Source of the DNA: CBFDBF01 sp050304615
GTDB lineage: Bacteria; Pseudomonadota; Gammaproteobacteria; Chromatiales; Chromatiaceae
Assembly: GCA_050304615.1 (NCBI GenBank)
Contig: JBNLDW010000011.1
Span: 496,001 to 560,000 of the forward strand
Length of the DNA: 64,000 nucleotides
Direction: 5' to 3'
The position numbers and the translations under genes were made by a program. The notes below the pieces were generated by a model. It saw only the letters and a program-made list of their open reading frames with translations, was not told the origin of the DNA and ran no database searches. Every line of letters begins with the position of its first letter. The first letter of the stretch is position 1. Of this stretch, positions 1 to 8,267 are shown piece by piece.

Positions 1-204
1 CAATATTGAGGTGAAGCGTCCATTGCCGCTTGGGATATCCAGAATGGTGCTATTCTTTTCAAGGCGATCGGCCAGACTTTGGGCAAATAGTCGTTCCATC
101 TGATCAAGTTTTTGCATTCTACGTGATTTATTAAAACGGATATCGATGTAGTCTTCTGCCTGCTGGGCGCTGCGTGTTTTTTGGAAACTGCTTTTGTGGG
201 ACAT
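1..204 (-). CDS. Class I SAM-dependent methyltransferase, N-terminal part (runs off the left edge)
   Basis: Reading leftward from an ATG at 204 gives 68 codons with no stop up to the window edge. A purine-rich AGAGG lies about ten bases upstream of the ATG. Near residues 54-63 the protein has ILDIPSGNGRF, which resembles motif I of Rossmann-fold methyltransferases, where SAM binds. The N-terminus is charged, with no signal peptide, so a cytoplasmic enzyme is expected. The substrate cannot be told from this fragment. The gene is divergent from the glycosyltransferase at 414 and may act on a surface glycan or lipid, which is only a neighbourhood guess. Confidence 0.7.
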   Translation of the reverse strand, partial: MSHKSSFQKTRSAQQAEDYIDIRFNKSRRMQKLDQMERLFAQSLADRLEKNSTILDIPSGNGRFTSIL

Positions 205-413
205 GCGAGAGAACCTCTGGGTCGATATTTTTCCTCTATTTTTAAGATTATACTGATTTCCAATGTCAATATACAGACTATTATTTGCTAGATATCACCC
301 TATAGCCCCAATATTAAGCCTCTGTTACTATGCGATTTGAGAGGGAGTGATGTGGCGACCGAACCACTTTATTTCGCATAAAGTATTGATCATTTACCCA
401 GGTTTAAATTGAT

Positions 414-1961
414 ATGCTGAAGAATTTAGTAAATGACAGATATACCCCGTATATCACTACATTTATTTTGAGTCTGGTCTTCTCGTATTTGGCTATTAGC
501 ACTGATAATCTGCTGAATCATGATGCCGTCTATTTCATGAATTCTGCAAAGGTCTATTTACGGGAGGGCATTGCGGCACTGTTTGAAGTTTTCCATTGGC
601 CGTTCTATTCATTGTGTGTGGCGGTTGCTCATAAAGCGTTATGGTTTACCCATATTGAGCAGACAGCGCATTTTATTGACGCCCTGTTTATTGGTGCCAC
701 CTGCATCCTGTTTATTCGAATTTATGCAGAGATAACCGATGGTGATGGCTCACTATGGGTGGCAGCTATACTGGTGCTCACACTGGTAGGCATCAATAAG
801 TATCGCGCCGATGTGATGAAGGATTTCGCCTATTGGAGCTTCTACCTCGCGGGTTTTTATTCCTTGCTACGTTACTACAAAAACCCTAACTGGGCTGCCG
901 CTGCTGGATGGCAGCTATTTACCATATTGGCATTCCTGTTTCGCATAGAAGGGATAGTGGTCATTCTGTTTGGTCCCTTGGCAATATTGTTGAAGAAGAT
1001 CCCGTTTAAGCAGCGTCTTGTTCAGGCCAGCGCCCTCTACACGGCGTATGCGATAGGGCTGGTCGTCGCCATAGCTGTTGTGCTGCTGACGGATGTGATT
1101 GATTTTGGTGTTCATGCCAGCAGGTTGCCAAGCCTGTTAAGTTATATGGATATTGGTTCGCTTGTAGATTCGTATAATGCGGCGGTCAGTAAGCTGGGGG
1201 AGATCTATTGGTATGAGGGGGCGCACTCTAAACATTACAATGTATTGGTTATTGTCTACGCCTTTACGTTATTGGCATATGTATCTGTCAGGATAATTGG
1301 TTGTCTGAGTTTTCCATATTTTGTGGTCTTGGGTTTTGGTGTTTTCAAGAAAAAGATCGTATTAAATGAGTACAACAGGATAATCCTGTATTTTACAGCC
1401 TTTCTGTTCCTGTTTTTTGTTGTGTATATGATTAAAGGTCCAGTGCTCTCATCCCGGTATACAACATCGCTCGTGTTTATGCTGTTACTGTTGCTGGGGC
1501 AGGTTGTGGAGCGGTTTCTGCCGTATATAAATAGCTCCATACATAAAAGAAAGATATGGGCAGTTATCATCATGTTCCTGTTCCTGAGAACAGCAGATTC
1601 AGTAGTATCTATACAGGGCGATTCCAAGGATTATATTTTAGATGCTGGCTACTGGGTGAAAGACAATACTGCGCATACAGTGCCGGTATACTCCAATTAT
1701 TATAAGGCCTTGTACTACACTGATAGGGATCGTTTACTGCAAAATAATATTGGGTTAGGGAAGATGATAAAGGCCGTTAGAGATGGCTCTATGGTGCCAG
1801 ACGCGCTTCTGGTTATACATATTCATCAGGAGGATAGTGAGTCCTATCAGCCACGTATTGATGAGCTGGTTGCTGCGGGCAAGATGGGGTACATAAAAGA
1901 ATTTGCGAATGATGACGGCGACAGGTTGGCTATTTATGAGGTAAGGTCGCCTGCGCCATAG
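414..1961 (+). CDS. Polytopic membrane glycosyltransferase, GT39/ArnT-like (GT-C fold)
   Basis: The 515-residue protein has about ten or more hydrophobic segments and a short soluble C-terminal tail from about residue 405. The first loop after the N-terminal helix carries LNHDAVYFMNSAK near residues 33-46, the place where GT-C enzymes of the dolichyl-phosphate-mannose transferase type keep a catalytic acidic residue. Such enzymes move a sugar from a polyprenyl-phosphate donor to an acceptor on the periplasmic side of the inner membrane. It precedes the polysaccharide locus and converges on rfaH. Family assignment rests on topology and the loop motif. Donor and acceptor are unknown. Confidence 0.6.
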   Translation: MLKNLVNDRYTPYITTFILSLVFSYLAISTDNLLNHDAVYFMNSAKVYLREGIAALFEVFHWPFYSLCVAVAHKALWFTHIEQTAHFIDALFIGATCILFIRIYAEITDGDGSLWVAAILVLTLVGINKYRADVMKDFAYWSFYLAGFYSLLRYYKNPNWAAAAGWQLFTILAFLFRIEGIVVILFGPLAILLKKIPFKQRLVQASALYTAYAIGLVVAIAVVLLTDVIDFGVHASRLPSLLSYMDIGSLVDSYNAAVSKLGEIYWYEGAHSKHYNVLVIVYAFTLLAYVSVRIIGCLSFPYFVVLGFGVFKKKIVLNEYNRIILYFTAFLFLFFVVYMIKGPVLSSRYTTSLVFMLLLLLGQVVERFLPYINSSIHKRKIWAVIIMFLFLRTADSVVSIQGDSKDYILDAGYWVKDNTAHTVPVYSNYYKALYYTDRDRLLQNNIGLGKMIKAVRDGSMVPDALLVIHIHQEDSESYQPRIDELVAAGKMGYIKEFANDDGDRLAIYEVRSPAP

Positions 1962-1992
1962 GGTGGGCGCGTTTGAACTAATGCCGGGGATT

Positions 1993-2010
1993 GTGTAACA
2001 GCGGTTACAC
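1993..2010. terminator. Perfect 7-bp inverted repeat between convergent genes
   Basis: GTGTAAC, a four-base loop AGCG and GTTACAC form a perfect hairpin between the stop of the gene ending at 1961 and the stop of rfaH at 2038. No T-run follows on either strand, so a bidirectional terminator is plausible but not certain. It could also be a protein-binding palindrome. Confidence 0.35.
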
Positions 2011-2037
2011 TGAACCATTACAGTCCCTCGCGAGATA

Positions 2038-2547
2038 TCAGTCATCCCTGACAATAGAGTGGCTAGCAACCTCAACCTTGGTTGTTTGGCCGATCACATC
2101 CAGCAGTACCAAGACCCTCTCTTCACCACGGTTGGCCTGAAAGATGGCCTCATAACCAGAAAATGGGCCATCACTAATACGCACACTGTCTCCGCGCTGA
2201 AACTCCATTCTATCTTCATAATGGTAACCATCCTCTTCTGCGCGCGCCTGTATGGCTGCTATCAGCTCGTCTGGAACAGATACAGCCTCTGCTCCAAACT
2301 TCACCAGTCTACTGACGCCACAGGTGGAGCGAATGGGCCCCCAGTCATCGATTCCGGCCGTCAGGTGGATAAACAGATAGCGTGGGAATAGGGGGGCTTG
2401 TACCTCTTGTTGTTTGCCGTTGCGTAGTTCACGCCGGCAAAGGATGGGGAGATAGGTGGTATATCCCTGGTGCTCCAGCTGTCTCTGTGCCTCCATCTCT
2501 TGGCGGGGCTTGGTGTAGATCAGACGCCATACTGATGGACTGGCCAT
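2038..2547 (-). CDS. rfaH: Transcription antiterminator RfaH (specialised NusG paralog)
   Basis: This 169-residue protein matches the RfaH/NusG family in length and layout. An NGN domain starts with WRLIYTKPRQEMEAQRQLE and includes FPRYLFIHL around residues 53-61. A KOW-type segment GDSVRISDGPFSGYEAIF lies near residues 119-136. RfaH is recruited to RNA polymerase paused at an ops element in the non-template strand and then suppresses termination and couples translation through long polysaccharide operons. Here it lies next to, and divergent from, a leader with a perfect ops element, so its main target is probably the adjacent locus. A generic NusG is less likely because this protein sits in a glycan locus rather than a secE-nusG-rpl context. 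Confidence 0.9.
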   Translation of the reverse strand: MASPSVWRLIYTKPRQEMEAQRQLEHQGYTTYLPILCRRELRNGKQQEVQAPLFPRYLFIHLTAGIDDWGPIRSTCGVSRLVKFGAEAVSVPDELIAAIQARAEEDGYHYEDRMEFQRGDSVRISDGPFSGYEAIFQANRGEERVLVLLDVIGQTTKVEVASHSIVRDD

Positions 2548-2693
2548 GCTATCTCCTCTGTAATCTTATGCGTCGATCCTGGTAGAAACATCCTTGTAGC
2601 TGTGATGCTAGCTCTGCATATACCAAGTTGGTCTCTACGAGGCGACATTCTACCAGTGTGGAAACATATTATCATCGCGGGCAAATATGCTTC

Positions 2694-2708
2694 GTTCAAT
2701 GGTTGAAC
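2694..2708. promoter_or_regulatory. Operator-like palindrome overlapping the -35 of the locus promoter
   Basis: GTTCAA, spacer TGG and TTGAAC form a perfect inverted repeat. Its right arm is also the proposed -35 box (2703-2708). The palindrome is flanked by two direct copies of ATATGC. The position suits a repressor site, and the MarR-type regulator encoded just downstream is an obvious but untested candidate. Confidence 0.4.
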
Positions 2709-2731
2709 ATATGCGTTAGAACGGCTATTAT
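2703..2731 (+). promoter_or_regulatory. Putative sigma70 promoter of the polysaccharide locus
   Basis: A -35 box TTGAAC (2703-2708) is followed by exactly 17 bases and a -10 box TATTAT (2726-2731), five of six matches to TATAAT. A start site near 2738 would place the ops element about 32 bases into the leader RNA, a sensible distance for RfaH loading. Confidence 0.5.
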
Positions 2732-2769
2732 CAGGCCTGTATTGTGCTGCTCCCTGTCTGATGCGGTAG

Positions 2770-2781
2770 GGCGGTAGCGTG
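2770..2781 (+). promoter_or_regulatory. ops element (RfaH recruitment site)
   Basis: GGCGGTAGCGTG matches the E. coli ops sequence at all 12 positions and is followed by a T-rich stretch, as in enteric leaders. A second GCGGTAG sits directly upstream (2763-2769), giving a tandem look. It lies in the untranslated leader, downstream of the promoter at 2703-2731 and upstream of the MarR-type gene, with rfaH divergent alongside. Confidence 0.85.
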
Positions 2782-2835
2782 TTTTGTTATCTCATACAGG
2801 CATACGCCTGGAGCCAGCAGAAATATATATCAACC

Positions 2836-3168
2836 ATGATAGATGAATCACTTAGATATCAGATCCTGAAACAGTTGCAAGATGATCCAAATATGAGCCA
2901 GCGGAATCTAGCAGAGTCTCTAGGTATTAGCCTGGGAAAAGTAAACTATTGTCTCAAGGGGCTAATAGAAACTGGCTTAATCAAGGCGCACAATTTCAAG
3001 AATAGCAAAAACAAGCTCGCCTATGCCTATATCCTAACGCCAAGAGGTATTGAAGAGAAGGCCGTTGTAACAATGCGGTTTCTTAAGACTCGGATTCAGC
3101 AGTATGAAGAGTTAGAGAGGGAGATTAACGAATTGCGTGAAGAGGTACAAAGGCAGTCAGGAGAGTGA
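2836..3168 (+). CDS. MarR-family EPS-associated transcriptional regulator
   Basis: The chosen start gives 110 residues beginning MIDESLRYQILKQL; an upstream in-frame ATG at 2779 would overlap the ops element and is less likely. Residues about 5-70 form a winged helix-turn-helix (SQRNLAESLGISLGKVNYCL as the recognition region). The C-terminus is a charged coiled coil (about residues 78-108). This matches the small MarR-like regulators that stand first in exopolysaccharide clusters. It probably binds DNA as a dimer and controls this locus, perhaps through the palindrome at 2694-2708. The ligand is unknown. Confidence 0.8.
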   Translation: MIDESLRYQILKQLQDDPNMSQRNLAESLGISLGKVNYCLKGLIETGLIKAHNFKNSKNKLAYAYILTPRGIEEKAVVTMRFLKTRIQQYEELEREINELREEVQRQSGE

Positions 3169-3187
3169 TAGTCTTTGATTGGATGAC

Positions 3188-4123
3188 ATGCGTATAGCTA
3201 TAACCGGTGGTAGTGGCCTGCTCGCGCTCAACTGGGCGGTTGCTATGCGTGATGCGCATGATATATGTTTGTTGACACATGATCATAGAGTGACCCTGGC
3301 TGGTGTGGAGGCCAGTTCTGTTGTACTCGATGCGCCAGAGGAGGTTGGTGAATTTATTAGGACATGGCGGCCTGATGTACTGGTGAATACTGCCGGTATG
3401 ACAAATGTAGATTGGTGCGAGAGTCATCAGGAAGAGGCTTTATACATAAATGCAATACTCGCGGAAAATGTCGCTAGTGCTGCTCAGGAGAGTGGTATTA
3501 CTTTAGTGCATATTTCCACCGACCATCTGTTTTCTGGTCAGATGCCAATGGTTGACGAGGAGGCTGATCCAGCTCCACTCAATGTATATGCGCGTACAAA
3601 GCTGGAGGGTGAGCAACGCGTAATAGAGCAGTGCCCTGATGCGGTTATTGTTAGGACTAATTTCTATGGCTGGGGGCATCGATTTCGGACCTCATTGACT
3701 GATTGGGTGATTGGCTCTCTTAGGAAAGGAGAGACGATTAACGCATTTACTGATGTGTGGTTCACGCCCATACTGATCGATTATTTGGTCGATGCTGTGC
3801 ATGAGCTTTTGAGTAAGGGCGTGACTGGTATTGTGAATGTCGTCGGTGATGAGCGTATCTCGAAATACGAATTTGCTATGCAGATTGCTGATGTCTTCAG
3901 CCTTGACAAAGGGCTAATAAATAGCGCAAGCAGCCAAAGTGTACAATTTAAGGCAACAAGGCCGACTGATCTTTCTCTTAGCAACCTGAAGGCAGTAAAA
4001 GTGTTGGGACATAAGCTGGGTAGCGTTGAAGGTGGTTTGCGTGAACTTAAGGAGCAGGAGCTAGATGGACGTCATAATGAGCTGTTTGCAGCTATATCAA
4101 GTTTAACAAAAGGAGGCATTTAG
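3188..4123 (+). CDS. RmlD-like sugar-nucleotide reductase (SDR family)
   Basis: The protein starts MRIAITGGSGLLALNWA, a GxxGxxG nucleotide-binding loop. It shows NTAGMTNVDWCE near residue 70, a serine-threonine region HISTDHLFSG, and a YARTK catalytic Tyr-Lys pair near residue 139. This is the layout of dTDP-4-dehydrorhamnose reductase-type enzymes, which reduce a 4-keto sugar nucleotide with NAD(P)H. No rmlA, rmlB or rmlC is present, so the substrate may not be dTDP-rhamnose. An in-frame TTG at 3179 is better spaced from a GGAGAG and is an alternative start. It overlaps pseB by one base and is clearly in the same operon. Confidence 0.75.
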   Translation: MRIAITGGSGLLALNWAVAMRDAHDICLLTHDHRVTLAGVEASSVVLDAPEEVGEFIRTWRPDVLVNTAGMTNVDWCESHQEEALYINAILAENVASAAQESGITLVHISTDHLFSGQMPMVDEEADPAPLNVYARTKLEGEQRVIEQCPDAVIVRTNFYGWGHRFRTSLTDWVIGSLRKGETINAFTDVWFTPILIDYLVDAVHELLSKGVTGIVNVVGDERISKYEFAMQIADVFSLDKGLINSASSQSVQFKATRPTDLSLSNLKAVKVLGHKLGSVEGGLRELKEQELDGRHNELFAAISSLTKGGI

Positions 4124-5127
4124 TGTCTGTTATTAACGGCAAATCGGTTCTGGTTACGGGCGCAACCGGTTCGTTTGGAAAGAGGTTTGTAAGGGCCTTG
4201 CTCGAAAAGCATAATCCCAAACGGATAGTTGTGTTTAGTCGCGATGAACTTAAGCAATTTGAGATGCAGCAATCTGTTAATGCACCCAATATGCGCTATT
4301 TTTTGGGGGACGTCAGAGATAAAGAGCGTTTACACCGTGCGTTAGATGGGGTAGATACGGTTATTCATGCTGCGGCCATGAAGCAAGTGCCAGCCTCTGA
4401 GTACAATCCTATGGAGGCAATTAAAACAAATATTATTGGTGCGGAAAACGTAATCAATACTTGTATTGATCAGGGGGTTAAGCATGTAATTGCGCTTAGC
4501 ACTGACAAGGCTGCCAACCCAGCTAATCTTTACGGTGCCACCAAGCTTTGCTCAGATAAACTATTTGTAGCGGCTAATGTTCTATCTAGGCGGCATCGCA
4601 CGCGCTTTTCGGTTGTGCGATACGGTAATGTTATTGGATCTCGCGGCAGTGTCATTCCCTTTTTCATGAAGATGCGTCAAAGCGGATGTCTTCCAATAAC
4701 CGATCCTCGCATGACGCGATTTTGGATTACCTTGGATCAAGGGGTTAAGTTTGTAATAGATTGCCTTGAGAGAATGCATGGCGGAGAGATATTTGTTCCG
4801 AAGATTCCAAGTATGAATATCATGGATATAGCTAAAGTTGTTGCACCAGAGTGCGAAACGGAGGTTGTTGGCATCAGGCCTGGTGAGAAGCTGCATGAGA
4901 TTATGATTACCTCTGATGACGCAATTAACGCCGTTGAATTTGAGGATCATTTTGTGATTCAGCCTCCGGCAGTTGCAGGAGCGCAATGGGATCAAGAGCA
5001 ATATTTAGCTGAAACTGGTGGCAAGCGTGTTGAGGAGGGTTTTCAATATAGCAGTGATCAAAATACCGATTGGATGACAGTCGATGGGCTGAAGGTATTG
5101 CTGGAGCGAGAAACTATTGAGTTATGA
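4123..5127 (+). CDS. pseB: UDP-GlcNAc 4,6-dehydratase (inverting), PseB
   Basis: PseB catalyses the first step of pseudaminic acid synthesis, turning UDP-GlcNAc into a 4-keto-6-deoxy-L-arabino hexose. The 334 residues include the NAD(P) loop VLVTGATGSFGKRF (about 9-22), AAAMKQVPASEYNPMEAIKTN-type substrate residues, and STDKAANPANLYGATK (about 126-141) with the catalytic Ser-Tyr-Lys arrangement of the family. RPGEKLHE follows near residue 248. A GTG start is preceded by AGGAGG at seven bases. The gene overlaps its neighbours by one and four bases, so it is translationally coupled to pseC. The only close alternative is the retaining PglF family, which is much longer and carries Met instead of Tyr. 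Confidence 0.92.
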   Translation: MSVINGKSVLVTGATGSFGKRFVRALLEKHNPKRIVVFSRDELKQFEMQQSVNAPNMRYFLGDVRDKERLHRALDGVDTVIHAAAMKQVPASEYNPMEAIKTNIIGAENVINTCIDQGVKHVIALSTDKAANPANLYGATKLCSDKLFVAANVLSRRHRTRFSVVRYGNVIGSRGSVIPFFMKMRQSGCLPITDPRMTRFWITLDQGVKFVIDCLERMHGGEIFVPKIPSMNIMDIAKVVAPECETEVVGIRPGEKLHEIMITSDDAINAVEFEDHFVIQPPAVAGAQWDQEQYLAETGGKRVEEGFQYSSDQNTDWMTVDGLKVLLERETIEL

Positions 5128-6311
5128 TTCCCTACGGACGCCACTCAATAGATGATGCGGATATAGCTGCTGTTGTAGAGGTTCTGAGCAGTAGCCATCT
5201 CACTCAGGGCCCTAAGGTTCAGGAGTTTGAAGAAGCTATTGCGGACTATGTGGGCGCGCGTTATGCGGTGGCGGTCTCGAGTGGTACTGCCGCACTTCAT
5301 ATTGCCTGTTTGGCTGCTGATGTAAAGAAGGATGATAATGTTATAACCTCTCCTATTACTTTTGTTGCCAGTGCAAACTGTGCTGCCTATGTGGGAGCAA
5401 CGCCATGTTTTGCCGATATTGATGCAGACACAATCTGTATGTCCCCACACGCTCTGATAGAAGAGTGTAATTCTCTTGATACAGTAAAAGCTATAATCCC
5501 GGTTCATTTTGCTGGCCATTCGTGTGATATGGCTGCAATCCAATCAGTGGCAAAGGAATATGGCGCAGTTGTCATAGAAGATGCTGCCCATGCTTTTGGC
5601 GGTAAACATAATGAGGATAATCGCATTGGTTCCTGCGCATATTCTGATATGTGCGTATTCTCTTTTCATCCTGTTAAATCTATTACAAGCGGCGAAGGAG
5701 GAGTGGTTACCACCAATAGTGAGTCTATTTATCAGCAGCTTCTGCTCTACCGCAATCATGGTATTGTTCGTGATCAATCCCAGCTTGTTCATTCATCTCG
5801 TGGTCAGATTGGGGGTATGGCGCAGCCTTGGTATTATGAGCAGCAATATCTTGGCATGAACTATAGGCTTAGTGATATCCACGCAGCACTTGGGTTATCA
5901 CAATTTGCCAAGGTTGCTGCCTATTTAAAACGTAGACAAGAAATTGCTGCAGTTTATGATCAGGCATTCAATGGATTGCCGCATATAGAGATACCACAGC
6001 AAAATGGTGTAGCTAGAAGCTTCTCCGCCTTGCATCTGTACGTTGTTAAGATTGACTATCATGCGCTTGGGATGTCTCGTAACCAGGTTATGCATAGACT
6101 GAGAGAACTCAATGTAGGGAGTCAGGTGCACTATATTCCCGTGCATACCCAGCCTTATTATGAGAGCCATTATGGATATAAAGAGGGGCGTTATCCAAAT
6201 GCCGAGGCATATTACCAGAAATGTATTACCTTGCCTCTTTCTCCAAGTTTGAATGAAGATGAAGTTGCTACCGTAATATCAGCTGTGCAAACAGTTTTGA
6301 AACATTCATGA
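5124..6311 (+). CDS. pseC: UDP-4-keto-6-deoxy-N-acetylhexosamine aminotransferase, PseC
   Basis: PseC is the PLP- and glutamate-dependent aminotransferase that acts right after PseB. The 395-residue protein has the DegT/DnrJ/EryC1/StrS layout. AVSSGTAALHIA lies near residue 53. IEDAAHAFGG is near 152, and FSFHPVKSITSGEGG near 175-189 carries the Schiff-base lysine. A C-terminal substrate-binding part includes YRLSDIHAALG. The ATG overlaps the pseB stop by four bases (ATGA). Adjacent pseB makes the PseC assignment firmer than the family call alone. Confidence 0.9.
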   Translation: MIPYGRHSIDDADIAAVVEVLSSSHLTQGPKVQEFEEAIADYVGARYAVAVSSGTAALHIACLAADVKKDDNVITSPITFVASANCAAYVGATPCFADIDADTICMSPHALIEECNSLDTVKAIIPVHFAGHSCDMAAIQSVAKEYGAVVIEDAAHAFGGKHNEDNRIGSCAYSDMCVFSFHPVKSITSGEGGVVTTNSESIYQQLLLYRNHGIVRDQSQLVHSSRGQIGGMAQPWYYEQQYLGMNYRLSDIHAALGLSQFAKVAAYLKRRQEIAAVYDQAFNGLPHIEIPQQNGVARSFSALHLYVVKIDYHALGMSRNQVMHRLRELNVGSQVHYIPVHTQPYYESHYGYKEGRYPNAEAYYQKCITLPLSPSLNEDEVATVISAVQTVLKHS

Positions 6312-6483
6312 CTAATGCATAGTAACTAGATTTAATTATGTGCTGGCGGTGATAGCGGCTGCCTTAATTATCTAATTATGCAGAAGGGCACCTTTCGCAG
6401 CAGTAATTGCTTATATGGCATCATTGCTTAGTCATGAATCGAGTGTCACAAATATAGATGTCAAAATACAAGAGGGATAAATC

Positions 6484-7563
6484 ATGCGAACGTCAGTTAA
6501 GATTGGTGAAAGGTATATAGGAGACGGATTGCCGTGCTTTATTACCTTCGAATGTGGGCCCACGCATAATGGTTTAGAATCTGCAAAGCGACTTATTGAG
6601 CACGCCGCATCTGCCAATGCAGATGCGGTTAAGTTCCAGATATTTGATGCAGACAGGCTTGTCGCAGAGAAAGATTTAACTATTAGCTATAAAGTTCTTG
6701 TAGATAAAGCTAGTGGAGAGACGGAGGTAGTATCAGAGCCAATCTACAATGTGCTTGAAAGAAGATCGTTATCACGGAACGAATGGCGTGAAGTGAAACA
6801 GCATTGTGACGACCACGGGTTGGCTTTTTTTGCAACTGTCGGATTTGATGAGGATATTGATTTTCTTCAATCGCTGGGCTGTCAGTCGATAAAGATTGCT
6901 TCACCTGACATAAATCATTTGCCATTACTCAGGAAGGCTGCAAAAGCTGATGTATCAATTCAATTGGATACAGGCAGAGCGACGCTGGGAGAGGTGGAGC
7001 GCGCTATTGATGTGATACGAGAAAATGGCAACAACAATATAATAATACACAATTGTCCGTCCGGGTATCCCGCGCGTTTAGAAAGCATTAATCTAAGAAT
7101 AATAAGCACATTGCGATCCACATATTCTTATCCAATTGCTTTTTCTGATCACACCCCTGGCTGGGATATGGATATGGCTGCCATAGCATTAGGAGCTAAC
7201 TTGGTGGAAAAAACAATAACTGAGGATCGAACTTATAGAAGTGTTGAGCATATTATGTCCTTAGAGCCGGATGAGATGAAGGAATTTGTGCATAGGGTTC
7301 GTGAATTGGAAGTGGCAATGGGTGATGTAAGACGAATTGTTAGCGAAGAGGAGCGGGAATTACGGAAGCGCGGACGGCGTTCTGCATACTTAATTAAATC
7401 TGCAAAAAAAGGAACTCCTGTAGAGGATCTTAGTGTCGAATATTCGCGGCCAGGATATGGCATCAGCCCTGATGAGTTCGAGCGGATAGATGGTTTACTT
7501 CTGGCCAGTGATATATCTGCAGGGGCGCGTTTATCATATGACGACTTCACCTCTAAGTATTAA
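6484..7563 (+). CDS. Divergent NeuB/PseI-family ulosonic acid synthase paralog
   Basis: The 359-residue protein has the NeuB TIM-barrel layout (FECGPTHNG near the start, VKFQIFDADR, IKIASPDI, SDHTPGWD) and a C-terminal SAF/antifreeze-like part. NeuB enzymes condense phosphoenolpyruvate with an N-acylated hexose and use a metal ion held by two histidines. Here the first (SDHT) is kept but the second (usual EKH) is EKT, followed by ITEDRT and EHIMSLEP. The canonical PseI of this locus is encoded separately at 12204, so this copy may use another substrate or metal arrangement. AGAGGG stands before the ATG. It is coupled to pseF by a one-base overlap. Confidence 0.75.
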   Translation: MRTSVKIGERYIGDGLPCFITFECGPTHNGLESAKRLIEHAASANADAVKFQIFDADRLVAEKDLTISYKVLVDKASGETEVVSEPIYNVLERRSLSRNEWREVKQHCDDHGLAFFATVGFDEDIDFLQSLGCQSIKIASPDINHLPLLRKAAKADVSIQLDTGRATLGEVERAIDVIRENGNNNIIIHNCPSGYPARLESINLRIISTLRSTYSYPIAFSDHTPGWDMDMAAIALGANLVEKTITEDRTYRSVEHIMSLEPDEMKEFVHRVRELEVAMGDVRRIVSEEERELRKRGRRSAYLIKSAKKGTPVEDLSVEYSRPGYGISPDEFERIDGLLLASDISAGARLSYDDFTSKY

Positions 7564-8267
7564 TGGCTGCTATTACTAATAAAGTAGAGAGCGTTGCAAT
7601 AATTCCAGCTCGTGGCGGTTCGGTAAGACTGCCTAGAAAGAATATTTTGGATGTTAATGGGAAGCCGATGCTGGCATACCCAGTTCAGGCTTGTTTGCAT
7701 GCCGAGATATTTGACCGTGTTATTGTTTCCACTGAAGATAACGAGATAGCATCTGTAGCAAAAGATTACGGTGCCGAAGTAATTGACCGGCCTTGTTGTC
7801 TTGCGACAAATCAATCAATGGTTAGAGATGTTGTTCGGCACGCGATTGAATGTATTGAAGGAGAAGATGGCGTAAGGGTCCAGAGGCATTGCATAGTGTA
7901 CCCGACAGCAATACTGATCAAGCCTTGGCATTTGATTGAATCAGAAAGACTGCTTCGAGACAATAAACAAGCATCATATGTATTGGCAGTTACGAAGGTA
8001 TCGCCTCATCCATATAAATCACTTGCTATAAAAGACGGTTTCTTGGAGCCGGTATTTCCTGAATATGTTGATGCAAAATCACAGTCTATGGATGACTTGT
8101 TTGCATCGGCAGGAGCATTCCACTGGATGAGAACTAGTGATTTTATGGCTGGAGGAGAGTATTGGGTAGGATATAGGATGCCATATGTCTTGGAATCACG
8201 TTATGCTGTAGATATAGATGAGTATGCAGATTTAGAGTATGCGAAATTACTTTTGAGTAAACCATGA
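7563..8267 (+). CDS. pseF: CMP-nonulosonic acid cytidylyltransferase, PseF-like
   Basis: The enzyme transfers CMP from CTP to a nonulosonic acid. The 234-residue protein carries AIIPARGGSVRLPRKNI near residues 12-28, the cytidylyltransferase motif of NeuA/PseF. NGKPMLAYPVQAC and VIVSTEDNEIA follow, and ASAGAFHW near residue 182 is typical of PseF rather than NeuA. Start and stop overlap the flanking genes by one and four bases, placing it between the NeuB-like synthase and pseG. PseF is preferred from context, but a cytidylyltransferase for a related ulosonic acid cannot be ruled out. Confidence 0.85.
   Translation: MAAITNKVESVAIIPARGGSVRLPRKNILDVNGKPMLAYPVQACLHAEIFDRVIVSTEDNEIASVAKDYGAEVIDRPCCLATNQSMVRDVVRHAIECIEGEDGVRVQRHCIVYPTAILIKPWHLIESERLLRDNKQASYVLAVTKVSPHPYKSLAIKDGFLEPVFPEYVDAKSQSMDDLFASAGAFHWMRTSDFMAGGEYWVGYRMPYVLESRYAVDIDEYADLEYAKLLLSKP

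Noticed and set aside
247..269. TTGACA and TATAAT on the minus strand before the methyltransferase start at 204
   Set aside because: The boxes are only 11 bases apart, too close for a sigma70 promoter; the TATAAT alone may still work.
2779..2835. Upstream ATG start of the MarR-type gene
   Set aside because: It overlaps the ops element and lacks a ribosome site; the ATG at 2836 matches the usual start of the family.
4582..5001. 139-codon open frame opposite pseB, and many similar frames opposite other genes
   Set aside because: They lie within strong genes on the other strand, have no recognisable domain and lack ribosome sites.
6345..6358. GGCGGTGATAGCGG in the gap before the NeuB-like gene
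   Set aside because: Resembles ops only with an inserted pair of bases, which would break the spacing recognised by RfaH.
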